DNA from: Lepidurus packardi
Taxonomy: Eukaryota > Arthropoda > Branchiopoda > Notostraca > Triopsidae
Direction: 5' to 3'
DNA: 64,000 bases
Assembly (NCBI GenBank): GCA_023053545.1
Contig: JAKZAN010000003.1
Span: 591,501-655,500, forward strand
Part shown: positions 63,801 through 64,000 of the stretch, one piece after another
Numbering within the stretch: position 1 is the first letter of the stretch
Layout of the letters: every line of letters begins with the position of its first letter
The notes under the pieces: model-generated
What the model was told of the DNA's origin: nothing
Database searches by the model: none
The model's input: only the letters and a program-made list of their open reading frames with translations
Translations under genes and position numbers: made by a program

Positions 63801-64000
63801 ATGGTGAAAACGAAAGGCTTACTCCGAGAAAAAGTCTGGTTCCCAAATTTGGATCAACTGGTTGAAAACAAAATCAGCAATTGTATTCCATGTCAAGCTT
63901 GCACGAACACGAATCAACCAGAACCCCTCCTAATGTCGAGCTTACCTGCCAAACCGTGGACCGAAGTTAGCGCTGATTTCGCAGAGATGCCGAACGGGGA
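60825..64000 (+). CDS. Intact Ty3/gypsy gag-pol, single frame, runs off window
   Basis: Open from the ATG at 60825 to the window end, 1,058 codons without a stop. Order: Gag (LALPLFEKFHVGSDPQ; YFVPKKNIELEVYKFRQ); CCHC knuckles (CRNCGDPWPH, CRNCGRSWPH, CSSCGKVNHFAQQC); protease (MMIDTGSTCNLV, Asp about residue 328); RT (VSPCIMVPKPKQPGKFRVCV; FFTKLDMNQGYHQLEL; catalytic NRSDDILVTG, Asp about 610); RNase H (TIIVDASPKGLGAILV; YSQTEREALAITWA; FKIITDHKPL); integrase zinc domain (HQSHLGMVKTKG...CIPCQAC) and the start of the integrase core. Gag and pol share one frame. It is the best candidate for a recently active LTR element here. Confidence 0.95.
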   Translation, partial: MALALPLFEKFHVGSDPQTAGVRWPKWVAEFENLMIALDIVPEHIGNIAEKFAADRRRLALMRYYAGAEVAAICDTTPGNPEEKNTYTKMKPLLHAYFVPKKNIELEVYKFRQTSQEEGESMDAFATRLREHADRCEFMDQDQQIKLQIIQGCRSSTFRKVCLRDQLSLSKMLEHARSSEAATKYDDSLRKSSTNSTQALKTQVPSRQENARTTSRGICRNCGDPWPHSRTTPCKMQGKCRNCGRSWPHPPDKPCPAKGRVCSSCGKVNHFAQQCRKKTQQSGRKEVKQLTEERSSSDESVLAVRNKPDPRPTAEIKLCGSSIKMMIDTGSTCNLVDTGVYSKLAHAPPLTPNRSTVRAYGSKEIGIEGSFTARLKSKHASIQTTVFVSSDHQADCLLGYETAKALGLVHISNAVTMDPGYQYLRDMFPQLFQGIGKLRNHQVKLHIDPSVPAVTRKHRRVGFHLRKAMSEEIDRLLKEDIIEQVLDGPTPWVSPCIMVPKPKQPGKFRVCVDMRAPNLAILRTRHVIPTVEDLIVDLNGARFFTKLDMNQGYHQLELHPQSRYITTFATHQGLFRYKRLNFGVNCASEIFDDIIRQIVNGISGVVNRSDDILVTGKTKNEHDRNLKEVLQRLAKKQLTLNFDKCEFGKTSITFYGLNFSADGLAPDKIKVKAIDEAEQPQSPEEVASFLGMITFSNRFIPDAATVAEPLRKLTRQGSTWTWDTQEEGAFQELKRRLREATTLAYYDVDQQTTIIVDASPKGLGAILVQVSKDGHETPIAFASRRLTDIESRYSQTEREALAITWAILHFHLYVAGKGFKIITDHKPLVPIFNKALIQAPARIERWLLKLQQYDFVVEYRPGKNNPADFMSRHPTKESKVSSREEILAENYIDSVCLRSQPKHVSLHEIAAATANDQPLQIIIKSLKRIKRGGATELNEAEEKRLKVLKQCADQMTILNSKDGEFLLKGTKIVIPDILTHRIVDIAHQSHLGMVKTKGLLREKVWFPNLDQLVENKISNCIPCQACTNTNQPEPLLMSSLPAKPWTEVSADFAEMPNG

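Overview
The window is nuclear DNA of an invertebrate animal, most likely an arthropod. Spliceosomal introns of about 50-90 bp recur, and fragments of animal genes are present: a Grainyhead-type transcription factor C-terminus, a Methuselah-like receptor, and a GM2-activator-like lipid-binding protein. Nearly everything else is a dense, nested set of transposable elements. I cannot name the species. Several coordinates below are hand-inferred exon boundaries.

Layout. 1-1604: decayed Ty3/gypsy fragment (minus). 1605-2880: 5'-truncated Jockey-type LINE (plus). 3054-4417: two 175-bp direct repeats flanking the last two exons of a grainyhead-like gene. 4418-5720: gypsy LTR plus an internally deleted gypsy body (minus). 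5721-22945: a decayed BEL/Pao element (plus) whose gag gene was split by a complete 13.8-kb Polinton/Maverick (5933-19707) and whose pol was split by a solo LTR (20680-20949). About 22945-27437: full-length but broken Jockey-type LINE (plus). 27438-29220: unrecognised sequence with possible host exons. 29240-32390: gypsy element with one LTR (minus). 32391-38255: intron-rich KDZ-superfamily transposase gene (plus), with a BEL/Pao integrase fragment in one intron. 38733-40320: a four-exon zinc-ribbon gene of unknown function (minus) with a duplicated last exon. 40738-41128: tRNA-derived SINE and a GC-rich repeat. 41129-~45860: nearly intact LINE (minus). 46020-52764: Methuselah-like receptor exons with a full-length BEL/Pao element (46217-52486, minus) in their shared intron. 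53004-55434: a small secreted-protein gene and a GM2-activator-like gene (minus). ~56600-60596: decayed LINE (minus). 60597-64000: gypsy element (plus) with one uninterrupted gag-pol frame leaving the window.

The outstanding object is the Polinton. It has 1.1-1.2 kb terminal inverted repeats, a perfect 6-bp target duplication (AAATGA), an adenain-like protease, major and minor capsid genes, a chromodomain integrase, a protein-primed DNA polymerase B, a packaging ATPase and several small genes. This is the gene set expected of an endogenous virus. The polymerase gene looks broken at first, but two consensus-like introns (53 and 57 bp) keep one frame through all three exons. Only the ATPase shows a real frame break. 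The TIRs carry a ~31-bp tandem array of different length at the two ends (about 10 versus 14 units), and the right TIR runs into the start of an unidentified gene.
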